22,937 nt of DNA. It comes from Firmicutes bacterium UBA2296 (lineage in GTDB: Bacteria > Bacillota > UBA994). A model generated the notes under the pieces. That model made no database searches. It had not been told where the DNA came from and saw only the letters and a list, made by a program, of their open reading frames with translations. Positions 7,557 through 14,917 of the stretch are shown here, in pieces. How positions within the stretch are numbered: the stretch's first letter is position 1; every line of letters begins with the position of its first letter. Location: the NCBI GenBank assembly GCA_002345475.1, contig DDWC01000128.1:1-22937 (forward strand). Direction: 5' to 3'. A program made the position numbers and the translations under genes.

Positions 7557-8330
7557 CTATCCGCCATGGGAAACCATCCATTCCTGGCTTCTGGCGAAGA
7601 CAACCAGAGTCAACGGCCAGATTACCAGATTCCAGGCTATCTGAAGCATAATCGTGCTTGCCGGGTCTGATAACCCCACAAACAGGGCCAGCGGCGCCGC
7701 AGCGAGACTGCCAAAGGGAAGTAAGCGCAAGTATTCCCCCAGACCAAAGGGCAAGATGGCAAAGGGAATAACACTGCCACTGAGTAGCGCAATAGTCGCG
7801 GCCCGGACCGAGTACACCACCCAGCTGGCGTTTTTCATCCTTATAGTCAGGCAGGCAAAGATGAAGTCCACGGCAAACCCAAGGGATATGCATAACAACA
7901 GGCTGGGTATGAACCACCACGTCATGCCGGATGCCAGCAGTTTGATCCCAAGCAGGGGGGAAAGCAGCAACATGGGCAATGCGAACAGGGCTAGATCCGG
8001 GAGCCAACCACCAACCGTCTGGGCGGCCAAATGTTTGAGAACTCCCATTGGACGCTGGTACAGGTTAATTATCAGGCCTTCGTACAGCCAGTTAGACGCA
8101 GGGGTCTGGACAACGAGCAGAGAGGCAAACAACGTACCAAGGAACGTGTAGGTCAGCATTTGATCCAGACTCATTCCAGCGTCTACCCCACCAGCCATGA
8201 GTGAACGCCAAAGCAGTAACAACGGAACCAGATATACTACGCGCAGCAGGTAGCCCGGCATCAGGTACAGCAAGCCACCGTTGGTGAGATTCTCTGCCGT
8301 CATTTTGGCTGTCATATAGTACTTGTTCAT
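7557..8330 (-). CDS. ABC-2 family exporter permease (first gene of exporter operon)
   Basis: About 257 residues with about six hydrophobic segments. It begins MNKYYMTAKMTAENLTNGG, followed by membrane segments and the cytoplasmic motif YEGLIINLYQRPMGVLKHLAAQ, which parallels GRGQLEHMLIQPLP in the partner permease. Start selection is uncertain. The ATG at 8330 gives a normal protein, but the nearest Shine-Dalgarno (AAAGGAG) is 16 bases away, further than usual, and no better in-frame ATG, GTG or TTG is evident. The longer open frame up to 8402 runs through a strong hairpin and is unlikely to be translated. The stop lies 10 bases before the next permease start. Substrate unknown. Confidence 0.78.
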   Translation of the reverse strand: MNKYYMTAKMTAENLTNGGLLYLMPGYLLRVVYLVPLLLLWRSLMAGGVDAGMSLDQMLTYTFLGTLFASLLVVQTPASNWLYEGLIINLYQRPMGVLKHLAAQTVGGWLPDLALFALPMLLLSPLLGIKLLASGMTWWFIPSLLLCISLGFAVDFIFACLTIRMKNASWVVYSVRAATIALLSGSVIPFAILPFGLGEYLRLLPFGSLAAAPLALFVGLSDPASTIMLQIAWNLVIWPLTLVVFARSQEWMVSHGG

Positions 8331-8358
8331 AATCGTATCGTCACTTCTCCTTTGCAGG

Positions 8359-8398
8359 AAAGATACCCGGCAAGCCGCAAGGCCCACCGGGTATCTTT
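8359..8398 (-). terminator. Strong hairpin (terminator or attenuator) ahead of the ABC-2 operon
   Basis: Perfect 12-base inverted repeat on the minus strand: AAAGATACCCGG (8398-8387) and CCGGGTATCTTT (8370-8359), loop of 16 bases. It is followed by CC and then the ribosome site of the first permease. The T-tract is short and is the end of the stem itself, so this may be a leaky terminator for the upstream small ORF, an attenuator of the exporter operon or a processing/stability element. Another potential fold (CCGGC / GCCGG, flanked by AAGC / GCTT) lies just upstream within 8401-8440. Confidence 0.6.
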
Positions 8399-8440
8399 TC
8401 ACAGCGAAGCTCAGCCGGCGCCATAGGCCGGAGCGGGCTT

Positions 8441-8611
8441 TCAGTCTGCTATTCTGATAAGGCGAGACGCATGACGACTATACCATATATTTACATGAAA
8501 CAGGGCAGACTCCCCCCTTGTCAGGGCGGATTTTACGGTCATATAGGTGGCGTGTCCTATCGGCGGCACACGCCTGATCCGGTAGAGAGCCCTCTCCGAT
8601 ACAGTCTTCAT
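8441..8611 (-). CDS. Putative small protein, 56 aa, unknown
   Basis: An open frame on the minus strand begins with two adjacent ATG codons (8614 and 8611) directly after GGGAGGTGAG, an almost ideal Shine-Dalgarno. The second ATG has the better spacing of 7 bases. It ends with TGA at 8443-8441. The product begins MKTVSERALYRIRRVPPIG and ends RHASRLIRIAD; it is basic, has no obvious membrane segment and is not a family I recognise. A TATAAT promoter lies 26 bases upstream. It fills most of the otherwise empty 310-base interval between the nucleoside permease and the ABC-2 operon. It could be a real small protein, a leader peptide for the hairpin downstream, or a chance ORF. Confidence 0.45.
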   Translation of the reverse strand: MKTVSERALYRIRRVPPIGHATYMTVKSALTRGESALFHVNIWYSRHASRLIRIAD

Positions 8612-8639
8612 CATCTCACCTCCCTGTTTTACTCAGACG

Positions 8640-8668
8640 ATTATAAACGATTTGTGGCCTCGCAACAA
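8640..8668 (-). promoter_or_regulatory. Predicted sigma-A promoter for the small ORF and possibly the ABC-2 operon
   Basis: On the minus strand a perfect TATAAT (8640-8645) follows TTGTTG (8663-8668) after exactly 17 bases. Transcription would start about 20 bases before the Shine-Dalgarno of the small ORF. Confidence 0.6.
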
Positions 8669-8705
8669 GAGCCACTCCTGCCCTCCTCGCGGGAGCGTTG
8701 CTCTT
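8667..8705 (-). terminator. Possible terminator after the nucleoside permease operon
   Basis: On the minus strand AAGAGC-AA-CGCTCC (8705-8692) pairs with GGAGTGGCTCTT (8678-8667), giving a 12-pair stem including one G-T pair and a two-base AA bulge, with a 13-base loop. Only a weak T-rich tract (TTGTTG) follows, and this overlaps the -35 box of the next promoter. It starts six bases beyond the permease stop. Confidence 0.45.
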
Positions 8706-8710
8706 CCCGG

Positions 8711-9655
8711 CTATCTCTTCCCTTTGTCGTATGGTTCTCCTGCAGCTTTGGGCGCCTGTGAAGACCGGGAGAATGCGACCAGAGCTATGAGAGTGACCAC
8801 AAAGGGGAATGTCTTCAGCACAATACCGGGAATACGCGCCAGCTCGGGAATTGCCTGCGAAACGTTGGCGATGGTGCTGGCAAAGCCGAAGAAGAAGGTG
8901 GCCCCGAGGATACCAAAAGGACGCCATTGTCCGAATATGAGTGCGGCCAGAGCCAGGAAGCCCAAACCACCGGCGGTGCCGCTGAACTCCCCGGAGACGG
9001 TGGTCAGGAATATACCGCCGCCAAGCCCTGCCAGAGCGCCAGAGATGAGCACGGCGCTATAACGCATGCGGTAGATGTTGACCCCCGCTGCGTCTGCCGC
9101 GTGCGGGTGCTCGCCGCAAGCCCTCAGTCGCAACCCGTACCGGGTTTTGAACAGGACGAAGGCGGACAGAAACAGAATACCCAGGGCCAACCAGGTGGTG
9201 GCATAAGTCTGCCGAAAGAGCAAGGGACCGAGAATCGGGATATCACTTAGCAGGGGTATGTTAGTACGCTGAATCCCCCTCATAATCTGTATGTTGCCGC
9301 TGCCGGTAAGGTTGCGAGCCAAGAATCTGGTCATGGCACCCGCCACCATGTTGATGGCAATACCGCTGATCACCTGGTTGGCGTTAAGTGTGACGCAGGC
9401 AAAGGCATGCAGGACGGAAAATGCTGCACCGGCCACAGCTGCCGCCAGCAGTCCCACCCAAACGGCGCTGCCGGGGGGCAGTCCCCCGCGGGAAATGGTA
9501 TATGCCCCGGAAAACATGCCGATGACCATAAGTCCTTCCAGGCCGATGTTGACCACTCCGCTTCGCTCGCTGTACAGACCGCCCAGTGCGGTAATCAGCA
9601 GGGGTACGGTATAGGCTATGGCGTAGGGGAATATCTGCACTATCAACTGCCACAT
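8711..9655 (-). CDS. BMP-type nucleoside ABC transporter permease (second permease)
   Basis: A 314-residue PF02653 (BPD_transp_2) permease. The signature SERSGVVNIGLEGLMVIGMF lies near residues 30-49, followed by LNANQVISGIAINMVAGAM, the cytoplasmic loop YGLRLRACGEHPHAADAAG around 170-190 and LAGLGGGIF. These are the conserved features of the shorter permease of nucleoside importers such as Bacillus subtilis NupQ (YufQ). The ATG at 9655 is chosen, one base after the stop of the upstream permease, with GAGGGGGG upstream; the open frame extends ten more codons inside that gene. It is the last gene of the importer operon. Confidence 0.9.
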   Translation of the reverse strand: MWQLIVQIFPYAIAYTVPLLITALGGLYSERSGVVNIGLEGLMVIGMFSGAYTISRGGLPPGSAVWVGLLAAAVAGAAFSVLHAFACVTLNANQVISGIAINMVAGAMTRFLARNLTGSGNIQIMRGIQRTNIPLLSDIPILGPLLFRQTYATTWLALGILFLSAFVLFKTRYGLRLRACGEHPHAADAAGVNIYRMRYSAVLISGALAGLGGGIFLTTVSGEFSGTAGGLGFLALAALIFGQWRPFGILGATFFFGFASTIANVSQAIPELARIPGIVLKTFPFVVTLIALVAFSRSSQAPKAAGEPYDKGKR

Positions 9656-9656
9656 T

Positions 9657-10757
9657 CTAGTTACCCCCCTCTTCCTTAGAGACACTGCGTCTTTCCCGCC
9701 TGGCCGACAGGCTGCGGTCTATGGAATCCCAATAGCGCTCAACCAGAACGCTGGTGGCCGCGAAATAGATAATGGTGGCTATTATGGTGTCTGCTATCTC
9801 TGGCGGGATACGGGTCATGGCTGTCATAAAACCCTTGCCTGTGTGCAACACGCCGAAGAAGAGCCCTGCCACCCATACACCCCAGGGTGAACTGGCCCCA
9901 AGTAGCGCCACGGCAATGCCGTCAAAGCCCTGACTCGGCAGGATACCTATCTGCATTGTCGCGGCGTACCCCGCATAGAAAACACCGCCAGCCAATCCCG
10001 CCAGAGCCCCGGCTATGCCCATGGAGAGAACCATCCGCGCATTTACCTTAATACCCGCGGCTTCAGCCGCGTGCCTGTTGTAGCCCACTGCCTTTAGCTC
10101 ATAACCCAATGTCGTTCTCTCCAGGACAAAGGCTACGACAATTACCGCCGCCAGGGCGATGAAGATACCAATATTAATATAGGATCCGGAAAACTGCGAT
10201 GACAGCCAGGGCCAGCGCAATGTCGCTGCCGCCGGCAGCCTGCGGGATTCCGTCTCCAGAAATGGACCTTTGAAATATCCCGGGATTACGTAGTAGATGG
10301 TCCAGAAGGCAATCCAGTTCAGCATGATGGTTGCCACCACCTCATGGACATTGAATCGAGCCTTGAGGAAACCGGCGATGGCCGCCCAGAGACCTCCGGC
10401 CAGCATGGCGGCCAGCATCATGGCGGTCAGCAGAACAGGGCGGGGCCAGCTGTAGGTTAAACCTATGGCGGTAGCCGCCAGACCACCCATGAGCATTTGG
10501 CCGGATGCGCCAATGTTAAAGAGTCCCGTCTTGAAGGCAAATGCTACGGACAGGCCCGTGAGGATAAGGGTGGTGGCAATGGCCATGGTATTCCCCACCC
10601 TGGCAAGGTTCATCAGGCCGCCGCGGAACAGGTACCTGTAGCCTTCCACAGGGTTGTGACCTGTGCTGCTCATGAGGATGGCGCCAGCAATCAAGCCGAG
10701 AAGGACTGCCAGCAGGGACAGCACATATTTCCGATTGAAACCACTTCTGAACTTCAC
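9657..10757 (-). CDS. BMP-type nucleoside ABC transporter permease (first permease)
   Basis: A 366-residue PF02653 permease, the longer partner of the pair (NupP/YufP-like). The first membrane segment is at about residues 11-29, and the motif FKTGLFNIGASGQMLMGG spans about 75-92. NVHEVVATIMLNWIA is in the middle, the loop YELKAVGYNRHAAEAAGIKV lies near 225-245 and PSQGFDGIAVALLG follows. It begins with GTG at 10757, overlapping the ATPase stop by four bases (GTGA), so translation is coupled. Together with the second permease it should form the transmembrane channel of the importer. Confidence 0.9.
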   Translation of the reverse strand: MKFRSGFNRKYVLSLLAVLLGLIAGAILMSSTGHNPVEGYRYLFRGGLMNLARVGNTMAIATTLILTGLSVAFAFKTGLFNIGASGQMLMGGLAATAIGLTYSWPRPVLLTAMMLAAMLAGGLWAAIAGFLKARFNVHEVVATIMLNWIAFWTIYYVIPGYFKGPFLETESRRLPAAATLRWPWLSSQFSGSYINIGIFIALAAVIVVAFVLERTTLGYELKAVGYNRHAAEAAGIKVNARMVLSMGIAGALAGLAGGVFYAGYAATMQIGILPSQGFDGIAVALLGASSPWGVWVAGLFFGVLHTGKGFMTAMTRIPPEIADTIIATIIYFAATSVLVERYWDSIDRSLSARRERRSVSKEEGGN

Positions 10758-12277
10758 GATACCTCACCCCGCTTGATGCCGGTCATCATCAGACCCACTT
10801 CGCTCTCGTCTGTATCCCGGGCGTCCACCACGCCCACCAGCTCACCGTGACTTATTACCGCTATGCGATCCGAAAGATCGAGGATTTCGTCTAGCTCCAG
10901 TGAAACCAGCAGAACCGCCTTGCCGCGTTGTCTCTGTTCCAGCAACCGTTCATGTATGTACTCAATCGCTCCCACGTCAAGGCCCCTGGTCGGCTGGACA
11001 GCCACCAGGAGTTCGGGATCCATGTCAAACTCCCGTCCGACAATAGCTTTCTGCTGGTTGCCGCCAGAGAGAGATCTGGCCTGAGACTGAGCTCCCTCGC
11101 CGGCGCGCACGTCAAAGTCCTCAATGACTCGTTCTGCATGCTGGCGTATGTGGCTGCGGCTTAGCAGCCCCCGCCGCGAAAACGGGGCTCTGTAATAGGT
11201 CTTGAGGGACAGATTCTCCTGCAGACTGTAATCCAGGATGAGTCCGTACTTGTGACGGTCTTCGGGTATGTATGATATGCCCTTTTCCATGCGCTCTCTT
11301 ATGGACATTTGGCATACGTCTGTGCCCTTCATTTCAATAACCCCGCAGCTCACCTTGCGCAGCCCGATGAGGGCTTCCACTAGCTCGTTCTGCCCGTTGC
11401 CATCAACCCCGGCCAGGCCGACGATCTCGCCGGCCTTTATTTCCAGGGAAAGGTTCTTAACAGCGGGTACTCCTGTGGGACCCGGAACGCTGAGGTCTCG
11501 TATGGATAGTATGGTTTCGCCTGGTTCACGTTCAGACTTGTTTACGACGAAGGATATCTGGCGTCCCACCATCATTTCTGCCAGCTTTTGCTCCGACGTT
11601 TCCTGGACACTGACCGTCCCCACATTCTTGCCGCGGCGAATGACCGTGCAGCGGTCAGCCACGGCCTTAATCTCCTTCAGTTTATGGGTAATAAGTATGA
11701 TAGACTTGCCTTCAGCTATCAGGGTCTGCATGATCTTCATAAGCTCCTGAATCTCCTGGGGGGTGAGCACAGCGGTGGGCTCGTCAAATATCAGGATATC
11801 GGCATTGCGGTAAAGCATCTTGAGGATTTCCACCCTCTGCTGCATGCCTACGGAAACTTCTGATATGAGAGCTGCGGGGTCGACATTCAGGCCGTATTGC
11901 CTGGAAAGATCCCTTATGCGAACCGCGGCGGATTTTGTGTCAACTACCAGGCCTCGGCGAGGCTCCATACCCAGGATGATGTTTTCGGTCACGGTGAAGT
12001 TGTGTACCAGCTTAAAGTGCTGATGGACCATTCCTATGCCCAGGGTATTGGCCACATTGGGGTTGCTGATGTTTACCATCTTCCCCCGCACGCTGATGGT
12101 CCCGCTGTCTGCCTGGTAAAGACCAAAAAGGATGCTTGTGAGGGTGGACTTCCCTGCACCGTTCTCACCCAGCAGAGCGTGTATTTCCCCTTCCCTGAGG
12201 GAGAAATCAATGTCATCACAAGCCACAACCCCAGGAAACTCCTTGCGAATCTTTTTCATCTCGACGATATTGCCCAT
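10754..12277 (-). CDS. Nucleoside ABC importer ATP-binding protein (two ABC domains)
   Basis: A 507-residue double ATPase of the RbsA/NupO type. Domain 1 (about 1-240) has Walker A GENGAGKST (37-45), Q-loop in GMVHQHFKL, signature VSVGMQQRVEIL, Walker B LIFDEPTAVLTP and switch LITHKL. Domain 2 (about 255-500) has a degenerate Walker A (GVDGNGQNEL, no Lys-Ser), signature LSGGNQQKAIVGRE and a Walker B in which the catalytic Glu is Gln (LLVAVQPTRGLD). A degenerate second site is normal for this family. The start ATG at 12277 follows AGGAGGG at about 8 bases. The gene lies downstream of the lipoprotein gene but behind a strong hairpin, which probably lowers its expression relative to the binding protein. 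Confidence 0.92.
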   Translation of the reverse strand: MGNIVEMKKIRKEFPGVVACDDIDFSLREGEIHALLGENGAGKSTLTSILFGLYQADSGTISVRGKMVNISNPNVANTLGIGMVHQHFKLVHNFTVTENIILGMEPRRGLVVDTKSAAVRIRDLSRQYGLNVDPAALISEVSVGMQQRVEILKMLYRNADILIFDEPTAVLTPQEIQELMKIMQTLIAEGKSIILITHKLKEIKAVADRCTVIRRGKNVGTVSVQETSEQKLAEMMVGRQISFVVNKSEREPGETILSIRDLSVPGPTGVPAVKNLSLEIKAGEIVGLAGVDGNGQNELVEALIGLRKVSCGVIEMKGTDVCQMSIRERMEKGISYIPEDRHKYGLILDYSLQENLSLKTYYRAPFSRRGLLSRSHIRQHAERVIEDFDVRAGEGAQSQARSLSGGNQQKAIVGREFDMDPELLVAVQPTRGLDVGAIEYIHERLLEQRQRGKAVLLVSLELDEILDLSDRIAVISHGELVGVVDARDTDESEVGLMMTGIKRGEVS

Positions 12278-12345
12278 GGTAGCACCCTCCTGTCAGCAAC
12301 GCTCACTACCCACTAGTTTATAGGTGTTGTGGCCACAGGACAAGC

Positions 12346-12377
12346 AAAAAGACAGGGCTCCGCTACGGAGCCCTGTC
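12346..12377 (-). terminator. Strong intrinsic terminator between binding-protein and ATPase genes
   Basis: A perfect 12-base inverted repeat, GACAGGGCTCCG / CGGAGCCCTGTC (12377-12366 and 12362-12351), has a 3-base loop and is followed on the minus strand by TTTTT (12350-12346). It begins 14 bases after the lipoprotein stop. Placement within an importer operon suggests partial termination. Confidence 0.85.
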
Positions 12378-12391
12378 GCAAGGTCGTGCTG

Positions 12392-13510
12392 CTATTTGAT
12401 AAGACTGCCCTGCTCGTTGGAGACGACCAGCGTTCCATCACGCATCATCTCGAAGAGCTCGTTTACCTTGGCGGATATGGCTGCATCAAGATTGGGGTTC
12501 TCTGCCGGAATGCCGACGCCGAAGTTCTCGGCACTGAATGTGAGTATCTCACCGCCGGGGAAAGTGTCCGCGAGAGCATCAGCAATCATGTCATAGGCGG
12601 CAACGCCAATTCCCTTCATCGCAGATGTCAGGATGATAGACTTGCCTGTGGCGTACTCGCCCTCGCTATACTGATCAACGTCGACGCCGACAACCCAGAC
12701 TTCCTGACCGGCACTGGCACGGGCCTTGGCTTCGTTGATGACGCCGACCCCAACTCCGCCAGCTGCGGCAAAGATTGCTTTAACACCGCGATCGTACATG
12801 GTGGCGGCAAGCTGCTGACCTGCAGCAACGTCGTAGAATGTTCCCTGGTAGATTACGTTCTCGGGCTTGATGGTTACACTGGTGCCCAGATTGGCATTGG
12901 CATAGGCCACACCCTGCTGGAATCCCCAGTTAAAGAGCTGTACTGCGGGTATTTCCATGCCACCGATGAAGCCTACATCTCCGGTCTTCAGGTGCATTGC
13001 GGCGGCGGCGCCGCCCAGGAAACCGGCCTCATGCTCGGTGAAGAAAATAGAAACCGTATTGTCGCCCACGGCAGGCGCCCAGTCGCCGCTGTGGGGGTAT
13101 CCGTCAAGGATGACGAACTTGGTGTTGGGATACAACGTCTGAGCCTCGAAAATGGCCTCTTCGAATTTAAAACCGGGGCAGATAATCATGTTGAAGCCTG
13201 CGTCGACCAGGTTACCGATCTCGGTCAGGTAGAAAGACGTGGTCTCCCCACCCGGTTGCAGATATCTGGTCTCCAGTCCAAAGTCAGCTGCGGCCTTGAG
13301 AATGCCCTCCCAGGTTCCCTGGTTAAAGGACTTGTCATCAATGGTCCCGGCATCGGTAACCATGCCGACCTTTAAGGCAGGGGGCGGGGGCGGAGTCGGA
13401 TCAGTAGGCCCCGGGCCCGGATCTACGGGAGCGGGTGTCTTGGGTGCACAACCCACCAACATAGCCGCCACCATGGTAACGACCAGCATAACCAGCAATA
13501 ATCTCTTCAA
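12392..13510 (-). CDS. BMP-family nucleoside-binding lipoprotein
   Basis: A 372-residue substrate-binding lipoprotein. The signal peptide MKRLLLVMLVVTMVAAMLVG ends at the lipobox LVGC with Cys21, followed by a proline-rich linker of about 25 residues that tethers the domain to the membrane. The mature part has the BMP/PF02608 hallmark DAGTIDDKSFNQGTWEGI, then NMIICPGFKFEEAI, GFLGGAAAAMHL, GFIGGMEIPAVQLFNWGFQQG and VVGVDVDQYSEG. Characterised relatives bind purine or other nucleosides. The start is the TTG at 13510, ten bases after AAAGGAGG; the open frame continues 35 codons upstream through the promoter region and is not used. It is the first gene of the importer operon and is divergent from the VanY-like gene. 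A TACAAT at 13548-13553 is a possible -10 box, without a good -35. Confidence 0.92.
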   Translation of the reverse strand: MKRLLLVMLVVTMVAAMLVGCAPKTPAPVDPGPGPTDPTPPPPPALKVGMVTDAGTIDDKSFNQGTWEGILKAAADFGLETRYLQPGGETTSFYLTEIGNLVDAGFNMIICPGFKFEEAIFEAQTLYPNTKFVILDGYPHSGDWAPAVGDNTVSIFFTEHEAGFLGGAAAAMHLKTGDVGFIGGMEIPAVQLFNWGFQQGVAYANANLGTSVTIKPENVIYQGTFYDVAAGQQLAATMYDRGVKAIFAAAGGVGVGVINEAKARASAGQEVWVVGVDVDQYSEGEYATGKSIILTSAMKGIGVAAYDMIADALADTFPGGEILTFSAENFGVGIPAENPNLDAAISAKVNELFEMMRDGTLVVSNEQGSLIK

Positions 13511-13582
13511 AACAGAATGACCTCCTTTGTGTTTTCTACTCTTCTGTATTGTATCGCATTTGTGCAGGCAAGGGTATATCTT

Positions 13583-13611
13583 CTGCCAAATGCCATGCAA
13601 TACTGTATAAT
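13583..13611 (+). promoter_or_regulatory. Predicted sigma-A promoter of the VanY-like gene
   Basis: CTGCCA (13583-13588, 4 of 6 matches) and a perfect TATAAT (13606-13611) are separated by 17 bases, ending 41 bases before the ATG. Confidence 0.55.
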
Positions 13612-13652
13612 GCATTTAGACGATTTATGCACCAGCAAGGAGACAACCGCAC

Positions 13653-14426
13653 ATGCCCCGCAGAATTACCGTTTTGCTACTTATCCTTTTGCTCGTATCG
13701 GCTCTCGGCGCTTGCTCTCTGAAACCTGACCCTCCAGTCGAGGTCCCGTCGGGGAACGGTGATGGGGTTGTTGTCCCTGTACCCAAACCGCCCAAGCCGC
13801 CGACGACTCCTGACACGACCTATATAGGAGAGGACGGAAAAGTGATGGTTAGCGACGTGGACAGCATTTTGGTTCTGGTCAACAAACGGCGAAATCTTCC
13901 CCCAACTTACGTTCCGCAAGACCTGGTCCGAGTAGCTGTGCCCTTTCCCTTTGAGGGAGACCAACCCCGCATGTATCTGCGCCAAGAGGCTGCCCGAGCT
14001 CTGGAAGAGCTCTTTGCCGCGGCCTTGTCAGCCGGGATAGAGCTCTATGCCACCTCAGGGTACAGATCATATGAAACCCAGCAGGCCATCTTTGCTGCCA
14101 ATGTAGCAAAAGCAGGCGAGGAAGAGGCCAATAAGACCAGTGCGCGACCTGGCCAGAGCGAGCATCAGACAGGATTGGCAATGGACGTGACCAGCCCCTC
14201 TGTCAGATACAGGTTGGTGGAAAGCTTTGGCTCCACCCCAGAAGGTGTCTGGCTGGAGGAAAACGCCCACCTTTACGGTTTTATAGTTCGCTACCCCCAG
14301 GGCAAGGAACACATAACAGGCTACAGCTACGAACCCTGGCACGTACGATTTGTGGGCAAAGATGCCGCCACGCTAATCTTTTCCAGGGGTCTGACTCTTG
14401 AAGACTATATTCTCTACGGCAACTAG
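13653..14426 (+). CDS. VanY-like D-alanyl-D-alanine carboxypeptidase lipoprotein
   Basis: A 257-residue zinc peptidase of the VanY/PF02557 family. The signal peptide ends at a lipobox LGAC with Cys21, and residues 22-56 form a proline-rich linker. The catalytic domain begins near residue 75. SGYRSYETQQAIF lies at 135-147, the zinc motif SEHQTGLAMD at 169-178 provides His171 and Asp178, and EPWHVR supplies the catalytic base Glu227 and third ligand His230. All expected residues are present. It should trim the terminal D-Ala from peptidoglycan stem peptides at the outer face of the membrane. No vanS/vanR or ligase genes are nearby, so a housekeeping cell-wall role is more likely than glycopeptide resistance. 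AAGGAG lies ten bases before the ATG. Confidence 0.92.
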   Translation: MPRRITVLLLILLLVSALGACSLKPDPPVEVPSGNGDGVVVPVPKPPKPPTTPDTTYIGEDGKVMVSDVDSILVLVNKRRNLPPTYVPQDLVRVAVPFPFEGDQPRMYLRQEAARALEELFAAALSAGIELYATSGYRSYETQQAIFAANVAKAGEEEANKTSARPGQSEHQTGLAMDVTSPSVRYRLVESFGSTPEGVWLEENAHLYGFIVRYPQGKEHITGYSYEPWHVRFVGKDAATLIFSRGLTLEDYILYGN

Positions 14427-14450
14427 GGAAATATGCTGTCAGAGTTCCCT
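14425..14450 (+). terminator. Weak hairpin after the VanY-like gene
   Basis: AGGGAA (14425-14430) and TTCCCT (14445-14450) form a 6-bp stem followed by CTTTCT. It overlaps the VanY stop codon and the mscL promoter candidate. It is short and may be without function. Confidence 0.3.
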
Positions 14451-14464
14451 CTTTCTGCTATGAT
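14436..14464 (+). promoter_or_regulatory. Predicted sigma-A promoter of mscL
   Basis: CTGTCA (14436-14441, 4 of 6 matches) and TATGAT (14459-14464, 5 of 6) are separated by exactly 17 bases, ending 35 bases before the ATG at 14500. Confidence 0.5.
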
Positions 14465-14499
14465 TTACTTGGGAACATCTTAGGAAAGGGGTTGTGTCA

Positions 14500-14904
14500 A
14501 TGTTAAAGGAGTTCAAGGCTTTTGCCATGCGCGGCAACGTAATGGACCTGGCCGTCGGCGTCATCATTGGTGGTGCGTTCGGGAAAATCGTCGCCTCCCT
14601 GGTTAACGACCTGCTCATGCCCATAGTGGGAATGCTTCTGGGCGGAGTCAACTTCGCCGAGCTAAAATGGGTCATCACCCCCGGAACCGAAGAAATCGCA
14701 GAAGCAGCCATTCGTTACGGTGCCTTTATCCAGTCCATCGTCGATTTCCTTATTGTTGCTTTTTCTATATTCATGATTATTCGAGCCATCAATGCCACCA
14801 AGAAGAAAGAGGAAGAGAAACCGGACGCCCCCCCGGCCCCCCCCGAGCCCAGCAAAGAGGAAGTTCGGCTCGGCGAGATTCGCGACATCCTCAAGGCAAA
14901 ATAG
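14500..14904 (+). CDS. mscL: Large-conductance mechanosensitive channel MscL
   Basis: A 134-residue protein of usual family length. The N-terminal helix and first membrane segment carry the family signature KEFAMRGNV(I/M)DLAVGVIIGGAFGKIV (here FKAFAMRGNVMDLAVG), followed by NDLLMPIVGMLLGG, a periplasmic-type loop, TM2 (about 78-96: AFIQSIVDFLIVAFSIFMII) and a charged C-terminal bundle (TKKKEEEKPDAPPAPP, then EVRLGEIRDILKAK). It opens under membrane tension to release solutes during osmotic downshock, as a homopentamer. The ATG at 14500 is preferred over the in-frame GTG at 14494 because relatives begin MLKEF and GGGG lies 8 bases upstream. Confidence 0.97.
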   Translation: MLKEFKAFAMRGNVMDLAVGVIIGGAFGKIVASLVNDLLMPIVGMLLGGVNFAELKWVITPGTEEIAEAAIRYGAFIQSIVDFLIVAFSIFMIIRAINATKKKEEEKPDAPPAPPEPSKEEVRLGEIRDILKAK

Positions 14905-14917
14905 CAGTTTGATAGAG

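Noticed and set aside
12329..13375. 348-codon plus-strand open frame opposite the BMP lipoprotein gene
   Set aside because: It lies antisense to a gene with clear signal peptide, BMP motifs and RBS, and begins upstream of the terminator hairpin and runs through it. Its translation is low in recognisable motifs; it is a shadow frame.
13511..13560. Purine riboswitch before the nucleoside importer
   Set aside because: The leader between a possible -10 box and the start codon is only about 30-40 bases, too short, and no conserved purine aptamer core was found.
13653..14426. VanY as a sign of a glycopeptide-resistance cluster
   Set aside because: No VanA/B/D-type ligase, VanH, VanX or VanR/S genes are in the window; housekeeping D,D-carboxypeptidases of this family are common in Bacillota.
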